Made by a program: the position numbers and the translations under genes
The notes under the pieces: model-generated
What the model saw: only the letters and a program-made list of their open reading frames with translations
Database searches by the model: none
What the model was told of the DNA's origin: nothing
Source: a virus
Length of the DNA: 64,000 nucleotides
Reading direction: 5' to 3' (one strand)
Virus record (IMG/VR): IMGVR_UViG_3300024496_000028
Span: 1-64,000 of that record
Part shown: piece after piece, positions 7,562 through 15,840 of the stretch
How the letters are laid out: each line of letters starts with the position of its first letter
Position numbering within the stretch: the stretch's first letter is position 1

Positions 7562-7788
7562 TTTCTACTAAACTCCTTGCGTTCGGTAGGCAGATTGGAT
7601 TCTTTTAGAACGAATTCTTTTCCGCCTACGCTGCCTACAAATACCTTAGTGCGTTCTTGATACGCCATACGAATCTTTAATGTTTGTACAGCTACTTCTA
7701 GATATGCTTTAGGCTTGTAAGACAGAATATGTCCATCGAGGTCTTTGCCGTTGTCTGTACAATGTAATTTTACTTTTTCGTCTATCAT
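7558..7788 (-). CDS. Conserved phage protein (76 aa)
   Basis: The start is set at the ATG at 7788, which overlaps the TGA of the phosphoribosyltransferase gene (ATGA) with GGTGG just upstream. Earlier TTG and GTG codons are also in frame. The protein is basic and beta-rich in appearance (AYLEVAVQTLKIRMAYQERT, KVFVGSVGGKEFVLKE). No family with known function is recognised. Confidence 0.6.
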   Translation of the reverse strand: MIDEKVKLHCTDNGKDLDGHILSYKPKAYLEVAVQTLKIRMAYQERTKVFVGSVGGKEFVLKESNLPTERKEFSRK

Positions 7789-8282
7789 TTTGTCCACCAA
7801 TCTTCATAAGGAAAGTCTATCCAACAATCGTCTTCGGCTTTATTGATTTCTTCACCGACGTAGTCTGCGGATACTTGTGCTTTAGAAGCTAAGTTATCGA
7901 ACAGGACGGCAAAGCGAACATTATCTCCCCATATACTTTCCCATTTGGGATCATTTGGAAAACATCCACTAGGCCAATCTTTTAATAACCAATTAATGGT
8001 GGCACCTGAATCATTGATGTCATCGACGACAAGAATTTTCTTACCAGCAAATGCATCTTCAGCCATCCACAGATTGCTTTCTGTTTCTTCGTTGTCTCTA
8101 AGACAGACTTTTAATGTGTTACAGGGTATATCGAAATAATGACTGATCATTACAGCTGGTAGCAATCCACCACGTGTGATGCCTACAACATAATCAGGAC
8201 GCCAACCTGTTAATGTGACGTCCCGACAAATTTTATTAACTGTTTTTTGTAAATCGTACCAACTAACCGTTCGTTTGTACAT
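7785..8282 (-). CDS. Type I phosphoribosyltransferase
   Basis: The PRPP-binding loop of purine-type phosphoribosyltransferases is clear: ILVVDDINDSGATI near residues 82-95. The N-terminal loop VVGITRGGLLPAV is at about 32-44. The fold matches xanthine/hypoxanthine-guanine phosphoribosyltransferases, which join a free base to PRPP in nucleotide salvage. At 165 residues it is close to the family size. Nucleotide salvage fits the neighbouring HIT and FolE genes, but a role in handling a 7-deazaguanine base cannot be excluded. The exact base specificity is not evident. Confidence 0.85.
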   Translation of the reverse strand: MYKRTVSWYDLQKTVNKICRDVTLTGWRPDYVVGITRGGLLPAVMISHYFDIPCNTLKVCLRDNEETESNLWMAEDAFAGKKILVVDDINDSGATINWLLKDWPSGCFPNDPKWESIWGDNVRFAVLFDNLASKAQVSADYVGEEINKAEDDCWIDFPYEDWWTK

Positions 8283-8742
8283 TTAACTTTTTCCTTTGTT
8301 CAATATATTGTTCATGTTGTATCCATTCCTTACCTTTAACAAGGAATCCCCACTCCCTACGATGTGGTCCAGGCATAAACAACGTCCATGCTGTAACACC
8401 TTCTTTAAGTTCGATACGATGATAAGAAGTGGGATTACATACACGAAAATGACCAGGGCCACGCCAATGACGGACCTGTCCGATCATTTCTCCGTTGCCG
8501 TTAAATTTAGGAACCCACTCGTAGTATCCGCCTTTAAGGATGAGAGTGGCATACGGCCAAGGATGATCGTGTACATCGTCGGGATCTGACTTTAAGAATT
8601 TGTGTAAGAACACATTGAAGGGAAACCAAGACCTATCTTTGAGAAAGACATAATATCTTTCGAGATATGGTTCGTTAGATTCTCTATCGAGGATGATACG
8701 TTTACGACCAATGCGTTCTAGGAAGTTTAAAAACCACTTCAT
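8263..8742 (-). CDS. Cupin-fold protein
   Basis: A single cupin barrel: DDVHDHPWPYATLILKGGYY supplies the first HxH-type metal site, and NPTSYHRIELKEGVTAWTLF the second with its His. Cupins include dioxygenases, isomerases and sugar epimerases. The last third (PGPHRREWGFLVKGKEW) is rich in aromatics. An AAAGGAT ribosome binding site lies 7 bases upstream. The substrate is unknown; a sugar or nucleotide modification role is inferred only from context. Confidence 0.75.
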   Translation of the reverse strand: MKWFLNFLERIGRKRIILDRESNEPYLERYYVFLKDRSWFPFNVFLHKFLKSDPDDVHDHPWPYATLILKGGYYEWVPKFNGNGEMIGQVRHWRGPGHFRVCNPTSYHRIELKEGVTAWTLFMPGPHRREWGFLVKGKEWIQHEQYIEQRKKLNVQTNG

Positions 8743-8753
8743 TGTTTTATCCT

Positions 8754-9590
8754 TTATCGTGGAGCGAACTCTTGTTGAAGTTTAATATTGTCCATAAACT
8801 CTTTCTTTGTACCCGGATCATCTTTAAACGCACCCTTTAGTACAGTAGTCTGTGTTAGACTAGAGTGTGCCATGATGCCACGATTCTCACAGCAACCATG
8901 AGTGGCTTGAATATAAACGCCTAGGTCTTTGGCGCCTGTGGCACGTTCGATCTCCCGAGCAATATCATTAGCCAGTTCCTCCTGGAGAGTACCTCGACGG
9001 GCACACCATTGTGCGATACGTGTGTACTTGCTGAGTCCGATAAGTTTCTCGGCGGCAATAATGCCAATATAAGCAACGCCAGTAACGGGTTGATGATGAT
9101 GGCTACACATACTGCGAAGCTCACTGCGAACAACAAGCATACCTTCGTAACGGTCCTGCGAATCATTGGGAAATGCTGTTGCGTCTGGTGCTGGGTCATA
9201 TCTTCCTGCCATTATTTCGTTAAAGTACATCTTAGCAAGGCGACGAGCTGTGCCTTTACTATTGGGATCGTTTTCGCGATCGATCAACAAGACATCTAAG
9301 ACTTTTTCAAATGCTAGAGTTGCTTCGTCGATAAGTTTTTCTTTATCACCGTCGCTTAGGAAATCGCTAATGTTATCGCCGGCCCAGAATCTTTTGTTTT
9401 CACGTTTCATTTTAAAACGTAAATGATCACTTAGTTTAGCTAGTTCATATCCGCCGTCGCCGTTCATAGCATCTAACCCTGTTTCTTTCTTGATGAACAC
9501 AGGTTTACCTAAAGGTTCGTATTCTTGCTTAATAAATTCTCTATTGAGTTCTGCGTTAATAACAGGATCTGGTGTAAATTCTTTTGTCAT
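8754..9590 (-). CDS. folE: GTP cyclohydrolase I FolE
   Basis: FolE opens GTP to 7,8-dihydroneopterin triphosphate, the first step toward folate and 7-deazaguanines. Zinc ligands are visible as C162 and H165 in MCSHHHQPV, with the third at C233/C234 in ATHGCCENRG. LIGLSKYTRIAQWCARR is the family's substrate-binding stretch. The core starts near residue 85; the first 80 residues are an extension not found in E. coli FolE (222 residues). With QueE and QueD-like genes in the same genome, its product most likely feeds 7-deazaguanine synthesis. Confidence 0.95.
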   Translation of the reverse strand: MTKEFTPDPVINAELNREFIKQEYEPLGKPVFIKKETGLDAMNGDGGYELAKLSDHLRFKMKRENKRFWAGDNISDFLSDGDKEKLIDEATLAFEKVLDVLLIDRENDPNSKGTARRLAKMYFNEIMAGRYDPAPDATAFPNDSQDRYEGMLVVRSELRSMCSHHHQPVTGVAYIGIIAAEKLIGLSKYTRIAQWCARRGTLQEELANDIAREIERATGAKDLGVYIQATHGCCENRGIMAHSSLTQTTVLKGAFKDDPGTKKEFMDNIKLQQEFAPR

Positions 9591-9988
9591 TATTCTTGTT
9601 CCTCAAATAGGGAGTAAAACATTTCGTCTGATGCTTCTTTTTTAGATCTTACTATATCTAATTTTTCAACGATAAAATCTGTTGTCATAATAAGCATGAA
9701 TGCTTTTCTTTCGAAATTAATTAACTTATCATCACTAACTTCAAACACGTAACCGTGAGCATAATCTTGATAATTTAATTCGTTTGTGATTTTTGGTTGA
9801 CCTTTGTACGGACCTCTGAGGGTTGAAGTCCAGTCAAAGTTGTCTCTTTCGAATATCGACAGTGCTTTAGTTAAATCGTTGTCATCGGGTTTCTTGCTTC
9901 TAATTACAAAAATATGATCCATATTGTATAATCGATCATATTCTTCTTTAGTAGAAGTTATATCTTCTATTGTTTTAAACTTTAACAT
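9590..9988 (-). CDS. Hypothetical protein (132 aa)
   Basis: An alpha/beta protein with a conserved-looking DHIFVIRSKKPDDNDLTKAL start and a C-terminal acidic helix. No motif is recognised. The ATG at 9988 has a CGGAG ribosome binding site, and a sigma70-like promoter sits upstream at 10028-10056. It overlaps the folE start by one base, so it leads the folE transcript. Confidence 0.6.
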   Translation of the reverse strand: MLKFKTIEDITSTKEEYDRLYNMDHIFVIRSKKPDDNDLTKALSIFERDNFDWTSTLRGPYKGQPKITNELNYQDYAHGYVFEVSDDKLINFERKAFMLIMTTDFIVEKLDIVRSKKEASDEMFYSLFEEQE

Positions 9989-10025
9989 TTTTTTCTCCGA
10001 GTTTGTGTCGTGGATGACATATGTA

Positions 10026-11117
10026 TTATTTTAACATCTTCAGCAAGTTATCGCAACTGAAGAAGTCTTTAGTTAACATATCTACTTGTTTATTTAGGCT
10101 AGGTAAGAATTTTTCGTAATTTTCCATGTACTGGATAATCTTATGGCAGACTTCTTTTCTATGGATGTCGTACGATTCGAAAGACTCTGTCCATTTGCTC
10201 GGATACTTAAATGTATCTAATGCCATTTCGCTATAGCTGAGTCTATCAGGCACCATTGGAATAGCATCTACTAGTGCGCCTTCGTACCAACTTATGCCTA
10301 AGGTTTCTTGTAAATTAGCACTAAACACTAGTTTAGCTTCGCCCAGCATATTGTGATATTCATTCTTGGTCAATGGATATTCTTGACATACACGGAATTC
10401 GTATTGAGGAAGATGCTTCTTCAAGTCCATGAATATGTCTAATTGCTTTTCTGGAGCAAGTCGATGTGGGAAAAGAATGACATTTTTCTTTGGCATGTTT
10501 TTGTACATGATCAAAGTGTCTGGCATATACTCCATAGGCCAACCAGATCGAATTATCTTACCATCATCACGATAATTTTTTAGATCCTCATGCCTCCATG
10601 GATTTTCAAAAATCTCATCATTCAAGAGATTGTCATCGAACATCTTGATATGAAATTCTGTAGCAAAATAATTGTGATCAATCGCGTGGAAAAAACTCTT
10701 TTCGGCATGTCTTACCCAACCTGCGTTACCAATAAGACGCCCTAAGAAGTCCTGAGGATCATAACTACCAGCATGCCATAGAGCGTGTATCTTGACAGGA
10801 ATGCCAAGTAACTCACTCATGTATTTGATGTTAATGATCCCAGGATGCCACGCATCTGTAAAAATAAAATGATCACCAGGGCCCACTGATCCGGCGCAAA
10901 ATAGTCTGCTAATCTTCTCAACTTGACTAGACTTATATACATTGGTGCCACCAAAATTGAGAAAAGCACCAGGCGTAGTGGCAGCAGGAATATCCGTAGG
11001 GCCATCGATAATTTGAACATTTTGTACCCTTTTTCGTAAGAGCTCAGGTACATGAGCCTTCCATTGTCCCGTGTACCTGGTCTCGACAGCTTCTAAATCA
11101 ACTAAAAATACTGTCAT
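10026..11117 (-). CDS. GT-B fold glycosyltransferase (363 aa)
   Basis: The C-terminal half has the pattern of family 4-type glycosyltransferases: NVILFPHRLAPEKQLDIFMD (donor-domain start), then ANLQETLGISWYEGALVDAI and PMVPDRLSY, which match the E-x7-E-like sugar-nucleotide site. The N-terminal half is a second Rossmann-like domain (AGSVGPGDHFIFTDAWHPGI). It could glycosylate phage DNA, as T4 glucosyltransferases do, or host or virion surface sugars. It lies between folE and the dpdA-like gene, so DNA base decoration is a reasonable but unproven guess. Confidence 0.75.
   Translation of the reverse strand: MTVFLVDLEAVETRYTGQWKAHVPELLRKRVQNVQIIDGPTDIPAATTPGAFLNFGGTNVYKSSQVEKISRLFCAGSVGPGDHFIFTDAWHPGIINIKYMSELLGIPVKIHALWHAGSYDPQDFLGRLIGNAGWVRHAEKSFFHAIDHNYFATEFHIKMFDDNLLNDEIFENPWRHEDLKNYRDDGKIIRSGWPMEYMPDTLIMYKNMPKKNVILFPHRLAPEKQLDIFMDLKKHLPQYEFRVCQEYPLTKNEYHNMLGEAKLVFSANLQETLGISWYEGALVDAIPMVPDRLSYSEMALDTFKYPSKWTESFESYDIHRKEVCHKIIQYMENYEKFLPSLNKQVDMLTKDFFSCDNLLKMLK
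10028..10056 (-). promoter_or_regulatory. Possible sigma70-type promoter for the 9988 gene and folE
   Basis: On the minus strand TTGCGA (10056-10051), a 17-base spacer and TAAAAT (10033-10028). It overlaps the 3' end of the glycosyltransferase gene and precedes a leader of about 35 bases with a CGGAG ribosome binding site. The -35 element is only a partial match. Confidence 0.4.
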
Positions 11118-11380
11118 TGTCTTGTGAAGTTTCTTGGCTTATTGTTGTGTCTAAAATCTCTACGTTGATGATTGTGGTTATTATGATAACCACCATTGCT
11201 ATGGCGTTGAGAGTTTAGAAATGCCCTATAGTGTTCGCTGTCTTTTCTATAAAGATCAGCAGGATTATAAGGACGAAGCTCAAATCGACAAAAGTCGAGA
11301 TAAGCATCTAAGTCATCAAAAATCTTGACGACATCTGGGCGATTGGCGAAATACTTATATTCCTTGTAGTTCTTAGACAT
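11114..11380 (-). CDS. Conserved phage protein with His/Asn/Arg-rich tail (88 aa)
   Basis: Residues 1-58 form a conserved-looking domain (YKYFANRPDVVKIFDDLDAY, LDFCRFELRPYNPADLYRKD). The last 30 residues are rich in His, Asn, Arg and Gln with no hydrophobic core, so they are likely disordered and could bind nucleic acid. An AGAGG ribosome binding site is present and the stop overlaps the glycosyltransferase start. No family with known function is recognised. Confidence 0.65.
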   Translation of the reverse strand: MSKNYKEYKYFANRPDVVKIFDDLDAYLDFCRFELRPYNPADLYRKDSEHYRAFLNSQRHSNGGYHNNHNHQRRDFRHNNKPRNFTRQ

Positions 11381-11394
11381 TATAGCCTCTTGTT

Positions 11395-11790
11395 TTAATA
11401 TTTGATGAATGAACCATTTTCTCCGTCTTCGGAGATCTCAATCCAAACCTCGCGGCCTGGGTACTTTGCGATAATCTGAGCGTGTAAATCATCGCTCATC
11501 ATCTCACAACTCTTGTAGTCAAGGCTTAGAACGGCACCTTGACCATTATACAGCGACTCGAGCCATCGTTTGAATTGGATGAACTCGATGTCCCTATCAT
11601 TGTGGAGCACATTGATCCACACCCTGAAATGAAAGATGTGGCGATGAGGGTAACCCAAAAACGATACGTCATATTCATCTCCAGTAGCTAGACTTGGATC
11701 TTCCAAGGCTGCTGGATATTTATGAATACCTTCTTTGCGAAAAGTGACCCAAATCATTTTGTTAGGGCGGACGTCCTGCCGAATATTCAT
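11395..11790 (-). CDS. Divergent QueD/PTPS-like T-fold protein (131 aa)
   Basis: The layout follows the tunnel-fold of QueD and pyruvoyl-tetrahydropterin synthases. H23 in EGIHKYPAA corresponds to the first zinc His; H49 and H51 in YPHRHIFHF to the HxH pair; then a long strand and DIEFIQFKRWLE in place of the usual DFxxLK; LSLDYKS in place of LDH; and a C-terminal EISEDGEN with a Glu at 121 that would anchor a pterin or purine. No catalytic Cys is seen at the QueD position. It may act on a pterin or be a binding protein. The assignment is by pattern only. Confidence 0.55.
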   Translation of the reverse strand: MNIRQDVRPNKMIWVTFRKEGIHKYPAALEDPSLATGDEYDVSFLGYPHRHIFHFRVWINVLHNDRDIEFIQFKRWLESLYNGQGAVLSLDYKSCEMMSDDLHAQIIAKYPGREVWIEISEDGENGSFIKY

Positions 11791-12116
11791 CCTCTTAATG
11801 CCTCCATCATGACGATCTTTCCTAGTTCTGTGCCTAGGTCGTCTTCTTCTTTGATAACGAACATCTTACAACCGCTACGATCCTTTAAACGATCATAGCT
11901 TCTAGTTTCAACTACATAACCGCCAGATGCCTTGTAGATTTGTAGTCGCATACCTTCTGATTGTAGTTTAGCTTCTTCGACCATTCCGAGAGAAGCTATT
12001 GGTTGAGAACTTTCTTCGTCGAATAACCAAGATCGAAATTTTTGTTTAAAAGATCGTTTCATTACTTGCCTTTGTGTTTTTGCTGTTGTTTCGACAGCAT
12101 ATTGTCCAGTTGCCAT
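11787..12116 (-). CDS. Conserved phage protein (109 aa)
   Basis: Basic N-terminus (TAKTQRQVMKRSFKQKFRSW) followed by a compact alpha/beta part that includes GMRLQIYKASGGYVVETRSY. It recalls small proteins near queD or dpdA genes in marine T4-like phages, with unknown role. It overlaps both neighbours by 1-4 bases, so it is part of one translational chain from 14.6 kb to 10 kb. Confidence 0.65.
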   Translation of the reverse strand: MATGQYAVETTAKTQRQVMKRSFKQKFRSWLFDEESSQPIASLGMVEEAKLQSEGMRLQIYKASGGYVVETRSYDRLKDRSGCKMFVIKEEDDLGTELGKIVMMEALRG

Positions 12117-12661
12117 TACTTTATAATCTCATCTTTACCATATTCGGTCCAACTAGTGAAGCGATCTCTTCCCAGTAGGTCATGGAGGTTATGGCACCAC
12201 ACTCCGTGATTAGTAGCATTAAAATCTCTATCGTCGATTTTAATTGTGGCATTATAGCCTAATTGTTGTAGATAGGGGATCTTTACAGATATCTGCGGAA
12301 TGAAATTTGTATATTCGCAACACGCAGATTCAAGAAGACCTTCTACGCAACTAACATCAAGATCTAAAGTACATAGGTATTGATGTCCGTCTCTAAGACC
12401 ACTTCGTAACATTGTTTGGATCATATCTTCCCATGGACGCCATCCGTCACCGTCGTTGACTTGTAGCTTAGGAAAACTTTGATTAGCGCCAAAATAGATA
12501 TGTTCACAGCCATATGCTACTGCTGCCGCATGAATTTTGCTAGTAGGCTGTACTCCTACAACGAATAAAGTCTTTAATCCAAAGGCAGGAGTTTTTTCTA
12601 CTTCAATACCTGTGAAAAATACAGCGTCGTCTGCTTGTCCAGATGAATAATCTCTTTTCAT
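12116..12661 (-). CDS. Conserved T4-like phage protein near dpdA (181 aa)
   Basis: A soluble alpha/beta protein. Recognisable stretches are FFTGIEVEKTPAFGLKTLFV, YGCEHIYFGANQSFPKL and NYTNFIPQISVKIPY-like segments, ending in DDRDFNATNHGVWCHNLHDL. I know it as a protein conserved in marine T4-like phages with no experimental function. It has no SGGxDS loop, so it is not QueC. Its position two genes from the dpdA-like gene makes a DNA modification accessory role possible. Confidence 0.65.
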   Translation of the reverse strand: MKRDYSSGQADDAVFFTGIEVEKTPAFGLKTLFVVGVQPTSKIHAAAVAYGCEHIYFGANQSFPKLQVNDGDGWRPWEDMIQTMLRSGLRDGHQYLCTLDLDVSCVEGLLESACCEYTNFIPQISVKIPYLQQLGYNATIKIDDRDFNATNHGVWCHNLHDLLGRDRFTSWTEYGKDEIIK

Positions 12662-12664
12662 ATT

Positions 12665-12895
12665 TCACCAAGTTGAAACGTCAGTGATATCGACGGTAGT
12701 GTCGTTATCTTTGTCGTTATCGTTGAACAGATTGAATTTAACTACGACAGTAGGACCGATACCGCTACTATGGCTTTCCTCTAAGGTAAACCATTCTACT
12801 TCTTTGAAGTGCGCGGCCATTTTAGATAGTTTTTCGACTTGAGTCCTATTGAGAGCAAATTGTGCCGGAGGAATTGGTTTATCTTTCTTCGTCAT
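12665..12895 (-). CDS. Small conserved phage protein (76 aa)
   Basis: Helical N-terminal half (FALNRTQVEKLSKMAAHFKE) followed by a beta-like half (SGIGPTVVVKFNLFNDNDKD) ending in an acidic tail. No recognised family. It overlaps the YdcH-like gene by 17 bases and precedes the 181-residue gene by 3. Confidence 0.6.
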   Translation of the reverse strand: MTKKDKPIPPAQFALNRTQVEKLSKMAAHFKEVEWFTLEESHSSGIGPTVVVKFNLFNDNDKDNDTTVDITDVSTW

Positions 12896-13094
12896 CCCAG
12901 TGTTCCAATGTATCGTGATCGTGTTCCCATTGCTTACGTTCTAGTTTAGCAATTTCGTCTCTAAAAAACAACCTTTTCTTTTTCAAAGCAGCTAGTTCTT
13001 CATCTTTGAAATTACCATTTCGCTCCATTTTATCGATTTGGTTATCTAGGTGTTGATGTACTTCTTGTAAGTGCTTGATTCGATTCTCATACAT
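12879..13094 (-). CDS. YdcH/DUF465-like small helical protein (71 aa)
   Basis: The sequence RIKHLQEVHQHLDNQIDKME, then LAALKKKRLFFRDEIAKLER, has the two-helix pattern of the YdcH (DUF465) family: a helix, a short loop, then the conserved LKKxRLxxxDEI helix. These small proteins are widespread in Gram-negative bacteria, with unknown role. A perfect AGGAGG-type ribosome binding site precedes the ATG. Its presence in a phage is unusual but seen in other marine phages. Confidence 0.7.
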   Translation of the reverse strand: MYENRIKHLQEVHQHLDNQIDKMERNGNFKDEELAALKKKRLFFRDEIAKLERKQWEHDHDTLEHWDDEER

Positions 13095-14643
13095 GCTGAG
13101 CCTCCTGCTCGTGATAGAGTTCTTCTAATTCCAAAAGTGCTTCATCATTTGGATCCATGAAGTCTTCTACTGTTCCTGTTTTTTGATCTTCTTCAAACAG
13201 CGAATTGTATGTGTTCTTAGCAACACCACCTTTCAATCTCATACCCATCATGTCATTGAGCATAGGTCTTGCCTGTTCGATCATCTGCATCGGAGTTTCT
13301 GATTTGAATAACTCTTCGACAAATCTATCAAAATACAGGATATTGCGAGGAACCCAATCAGAGTATTCATCGCTCATATCGTTTTCTTTGACCTTACGCC
13401 ATAGTTTCCAATCAGGCTGTATCTTCTTAGTTTCGATATCCATGAGATTGTTAGCACGTTGTACAGCAACGATATGGCAATATGTGTTATGTGCCATCAT
13501 AAGCGCATAACCAAAGCTGTCCCAGCTTGTCTTGCCTTCTTTGCCGACTTTGTTTAACATACCTGGTTTGTACCAGCAGATGTCTCCGATTGACAGCCTG
13601 CGTCCTATTTCTGATTCGAAGGGGAACGGGACATGAAAAGCCTGGCTAAGGGCTTTGTTGTCTGGGGCTTTGTCCATGATAACTGACCAGCGTTTGTTTG
13701 TGTGCTGTGCGTTTGTGTAGACGAGCCCGTGTGCTGTTGCGATAAACGGTGATGCGCAATCAAAAGATATGGTAAAGTTTTCATTTACGTTCTTCCTAAT
13801 CTGTCTTTGAATAGAAGTCAAATAGCAAGACCAATCTAATTGGGCTGTACCCAAGAAGTGCATCCAATTACGATCGTCTAACAGCTTTTCATCTCGCAAT
13901 ATGATAAGACGTTTAAGTGCGATTTCCATGTCGCACATGTTCTTACCACCCATCGCCCAACCTTCGGTAGGAAGATGTTTGACAGCCTGATACCAAGCAT
14001 CGGCTGTTTCCCAGTCGCTGCCTTGTAACACGTTTAGAAACTTAGTTTGTCCTAGTCGATTACGGATAAAGTAATCGTTATTATGTAGAGTTTTATCTAA
14101 ACAGTCTTGGAAGCTCTTAAGACCTGTCTTTGGACTGTGTATATGATCACAAGCCCATGTCGGAACGTCTAGCAACATAGACCAATCAGCAGTTAGCTCT
14201 AGCCAATTAAGGATCTTATCACGAACATCATTAGCAGCCTTGCCTTCAAAGTTCTGCCAGTCAAACTTAAGAACACCTTTACCAATCTGATATCCACCGG
14301 AATCTCCAACGATAACAGTGTTAGCACGATCGCGATCTTGGATCATCGCATCCATGGTCATAGTCTTGTTAAGATCTAGTGTAGCATGTCCTGCGGAATA
14401 AAGACCATACTTGTAAGTAAAGTACCCTTGTTCAGGATTAAGAAAGTTCATACCTTCGATACCACGATCGAAACCTTGTGGAATACGATCGTCGGGAACG
14501 AATTGTTCGAAACGTTGTTTACTGATATACGTGCTAAAGAAACAGCTGATAGCTGGCAGATATACTGCGTAATCTTTTTGTAAAGGTGTTAAGTTGACTG
14601 GTGGGTTCATATTAAGGGCTTGCCTGTTCCATAACTTCGCCAT
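13087..14643 (-). CDS. dpdA: DpdA-like tRNA-guanine transglycosylase homolog (DNA 7-deazaguanine transglycosylase)
   Basis: DpdA swaps guanine in DNA for a 7-deazaguanine base. The tRNA-guanine transglycosylase barrel motifs are in order: GDSGGYQIG at 113-121 (catalytic Asp near 114), MLLDVPTW at 157-163, VLQGSDW at 205-211, GWAMGG at 228-233, HFLGTA at 262-267 and SFDCASPFIATAHG near 293-306, where D295 matches the nucleophile of the bacterial enzyme. The C-terminal zinc site of bacterial TGT is not evident, and about 120 extra residues follow. It overlaps its neighbours. FolE, QueE and QueD-like proteins supply the base. Confidence 0.85.
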   Translation of the reverse strand: MAKLWNRQALNMNPPVNLTPLQKDYAVYLPAISCFFSTYISKQRFEQFVPDDRIPQGFDRGIEGMNFLNPEQGYFTYKYGLYSAGHATLDLNKTMTMDAMIQDRDRANTVIVGDSGGYQIGKGVLKFDWQNFEGKAANDVRDKILNWLELTADWSMLLDVPTWACDHIHSPKTGLKSFQDCLDKTLHNNDYFIRNRLGQTKFLNVLQGSDWETADAWYQAVKHLPTEGWAMGGKNMCDMEIALKRLIILRDEKLLDDRNWMHFLGTAQLDWSCYLTSIQRQIRKNVNENFTISFDCASPFIATAHGLVYTNAQHTNKRWSVIMDKAPDNKALSQAFHVPFPFESEIGRRLSIGDICWYKPGMLNKVGKEGKTSWDSFGYALMMAHNTYCHIVAVQRANNLMDIETKKIQPDWKLWRKVKENDMSDEYSDWVPRNILYFDRFVEELFKSETPMQMIEQARPMLNDMMGMRLKGGVAKNTYNSLFEEDQKTGTVEDFMDPNDEALLELEELYHEQEAQHV

Positions 14644-15007
14644 GATCGTGATATGTATCTTTGGCTAGTTTTGCTGTTATTGTTAATTGTTGTTTGGCTT
14701 TTTCTACATTCTCCATAGCTATTTTAACAGCTTGATTAGTAGAAGCCAACCGTTCATATTCTTGTTCTTCGTTGCGTCTCTGACGTGCCCAATCCAGCAA
14801 TGCTTCTGCTTCTGAAGAAAGATTCACGCTGGCATAGCTCATACCCATTTCTTTCCATGAATTTCCGTCATAGACTTCTACGGCCGAATTATTCGGATTG
14901 TATCTTAGAGAACCAGCAGACAAACTGCCTGGACTGATATATGTGCTCATAGGAGAACCGCCTTGTACATTTAAGTAACGGCTGTTGGTAGTAATATTTT
15001 TAATCAT
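14612..15007 (-). CDS. Conserved phage protein, possible structural (131 aa)
   Basis: The ATG at 15007 is chosen because AAAGGTGA lies 5 bases upstream; an upstream in-frame extension is unlikely. The first 60 residues (ITTNSRYLNVQGGSPMSTYI, LRYNPNNSAVEVYDGNSWKE) have a tail-fibre-like LRYNxxxxxxEVYDGNSW pattern. A helical second half follows with heptad-like spacing. It could be a small virion or scaffold protein. No function is assigned. Confidence 0.65.
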   Translation of the reverse strand: MIKNITTNSRYLNVQGGSPMSTYISPGSLSAGSLRYNPNNSAVEVYDGNSWKEMGMSYASVNLSSEAEALLDWARQRRNEEQEYERLASTNQAVKIAMENVEKAKQQLTITAKLAKDTYHDHGEVMEQASP

Positions 15008-15098
15008 CGCAATCACCTTTAGTTGCCTTAATAGCAAAAGCGATCATGCCAACCACGACCACTAATGCTACAAGACTGAAAATTAAATCAAGATCCAT
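15000..15098 (-). CDS. Small single-membrane-span protein (32 aa)
   Basis: The frame from the ATG at 15098 to the TAA at 15000 encodes a 32-residue peptide: MDLDLIF, a hydrophobic run SLVALVVVVGMIAFAI long enough to span the membrane, and a short charged tail ATKGDCDD. It fills the gap between gp45 and the next gene and overlaps the next start by 8 bases. No strong ribosome binding site is seen. Tiny membrane proteins are common in T4-like phages, but this one is assigned by composition and position only. Confidence 0.6.
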   Translation of the reverse strand: MDLDLIFSLVALVVVVGMIAFAIKATKGDCDD

Positions 15099-15102
15099 GA
15101 TA

Positions 15103-15840
15103 TCAAGACGCCTGTGCTGGAATGATATACCTGTAAGTAGTCAACCCGCTGTCTAGTGTGATTTCGATAGCACCTTCGTTGGAAAGTTTCATCTTGGTAT
15201 TATTAACATCAGCAATCTTCAAGATGCTTAGTACTGGCAACACTGGCCAAGTCCAACCCTTGTTCAACGTACCTACGACATCGGTAGCAAAAACAAATTC
15301 ACCACCGTGTGTGCTAGCATCACCGAAGATAAACTTTAGATTGTTGTTTTCTGTCTTGGCCAAGAATGTTGGATGTTCGCTATGAGCACCTGCTTGGAAA
15401 TTGAAACGAGCCACTGCTGCCACACTGGGTTCTAATTCTACGTGCCAAGCAACGCCACGGAACTTAACATTCTTTAGCTTTTCGTTTACAGCTTCCATGC
15501 TCATAAAACGATAGTCGTTCTTGAAGTCGCCATCTTTATTTTCAAAGTGGATGCCTACTGGCAGGGTCTCGCCGTTGCGTTCTGCTTTGAAAATATTGAT
15601 CTTAGCATCTTCTTTGTATTCTGATCCATCTAGCAGATACTTCAACTTTTGTAGTTGAGGCATACCAAAAGTACCAATCATATCAGGATATGGATTGTGT
15701 GTATTGGCATCCATGATCACTGAACGATCTTCTGCCATAGAAAAGAAAGTTGTGCTTTCTTCTGTGCCCGTAACCTTAACAGTAGTTAGGAATCCTAGGT
15801 TCTGTGTATGGCTTACGATGTCTTGTAAAATGTCCTTCAT
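15103..15840 (-). CDS. 45: Sliding clamp, T4 gp45-like (245 aa)
   Basis: The size and position just upstream of the DNA polymerase gene fit a T4-type sliding clamp (T4 gp45 is 228 residues). The protein has a repeated beta-alpha pattern, and its C-terminus, LSNEGAIEITLDSGLTTYRY then IIPAQAS, resembles the gp45 ending. The clamp encircles DNA, holds gp43, and in T4 also activates late transcription. The ATG has GGAG 6 bases upstream, with a sigma70 promoter at 15864-15892. The call rests on the C-terminal pattern and synteny rather than on clear motifs. Confidence 0.7.
   Translation of the reverse strand: MKDILQDIVSHTQNLGFLTTVKVTGTEESTTFFSMAEDRSVIMDANTHNPYPDMIGTFGMPQLQKLKYLLDGSEYKEDAKINIFKAERNGETLPVGIHFENKDGDFKNDYRFMSMEAVNEKLKNVKFRGVAWHVELEPSVAAVARFNFQAGAHSEHPTFLAKTENNNLKFIFGDASTHGGEFVFATDVVGTLNKGWTWPVLPVLSILKIADVNNTKMKLSNEGAIEITLDSGLTTYRYIIPAQAS

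Noticed and set aside
12116-12661. Possible QueC near the dpdA-like gene
   Set aside because: It lacks the SGGxDS PP-loop and the zinc cysteines.
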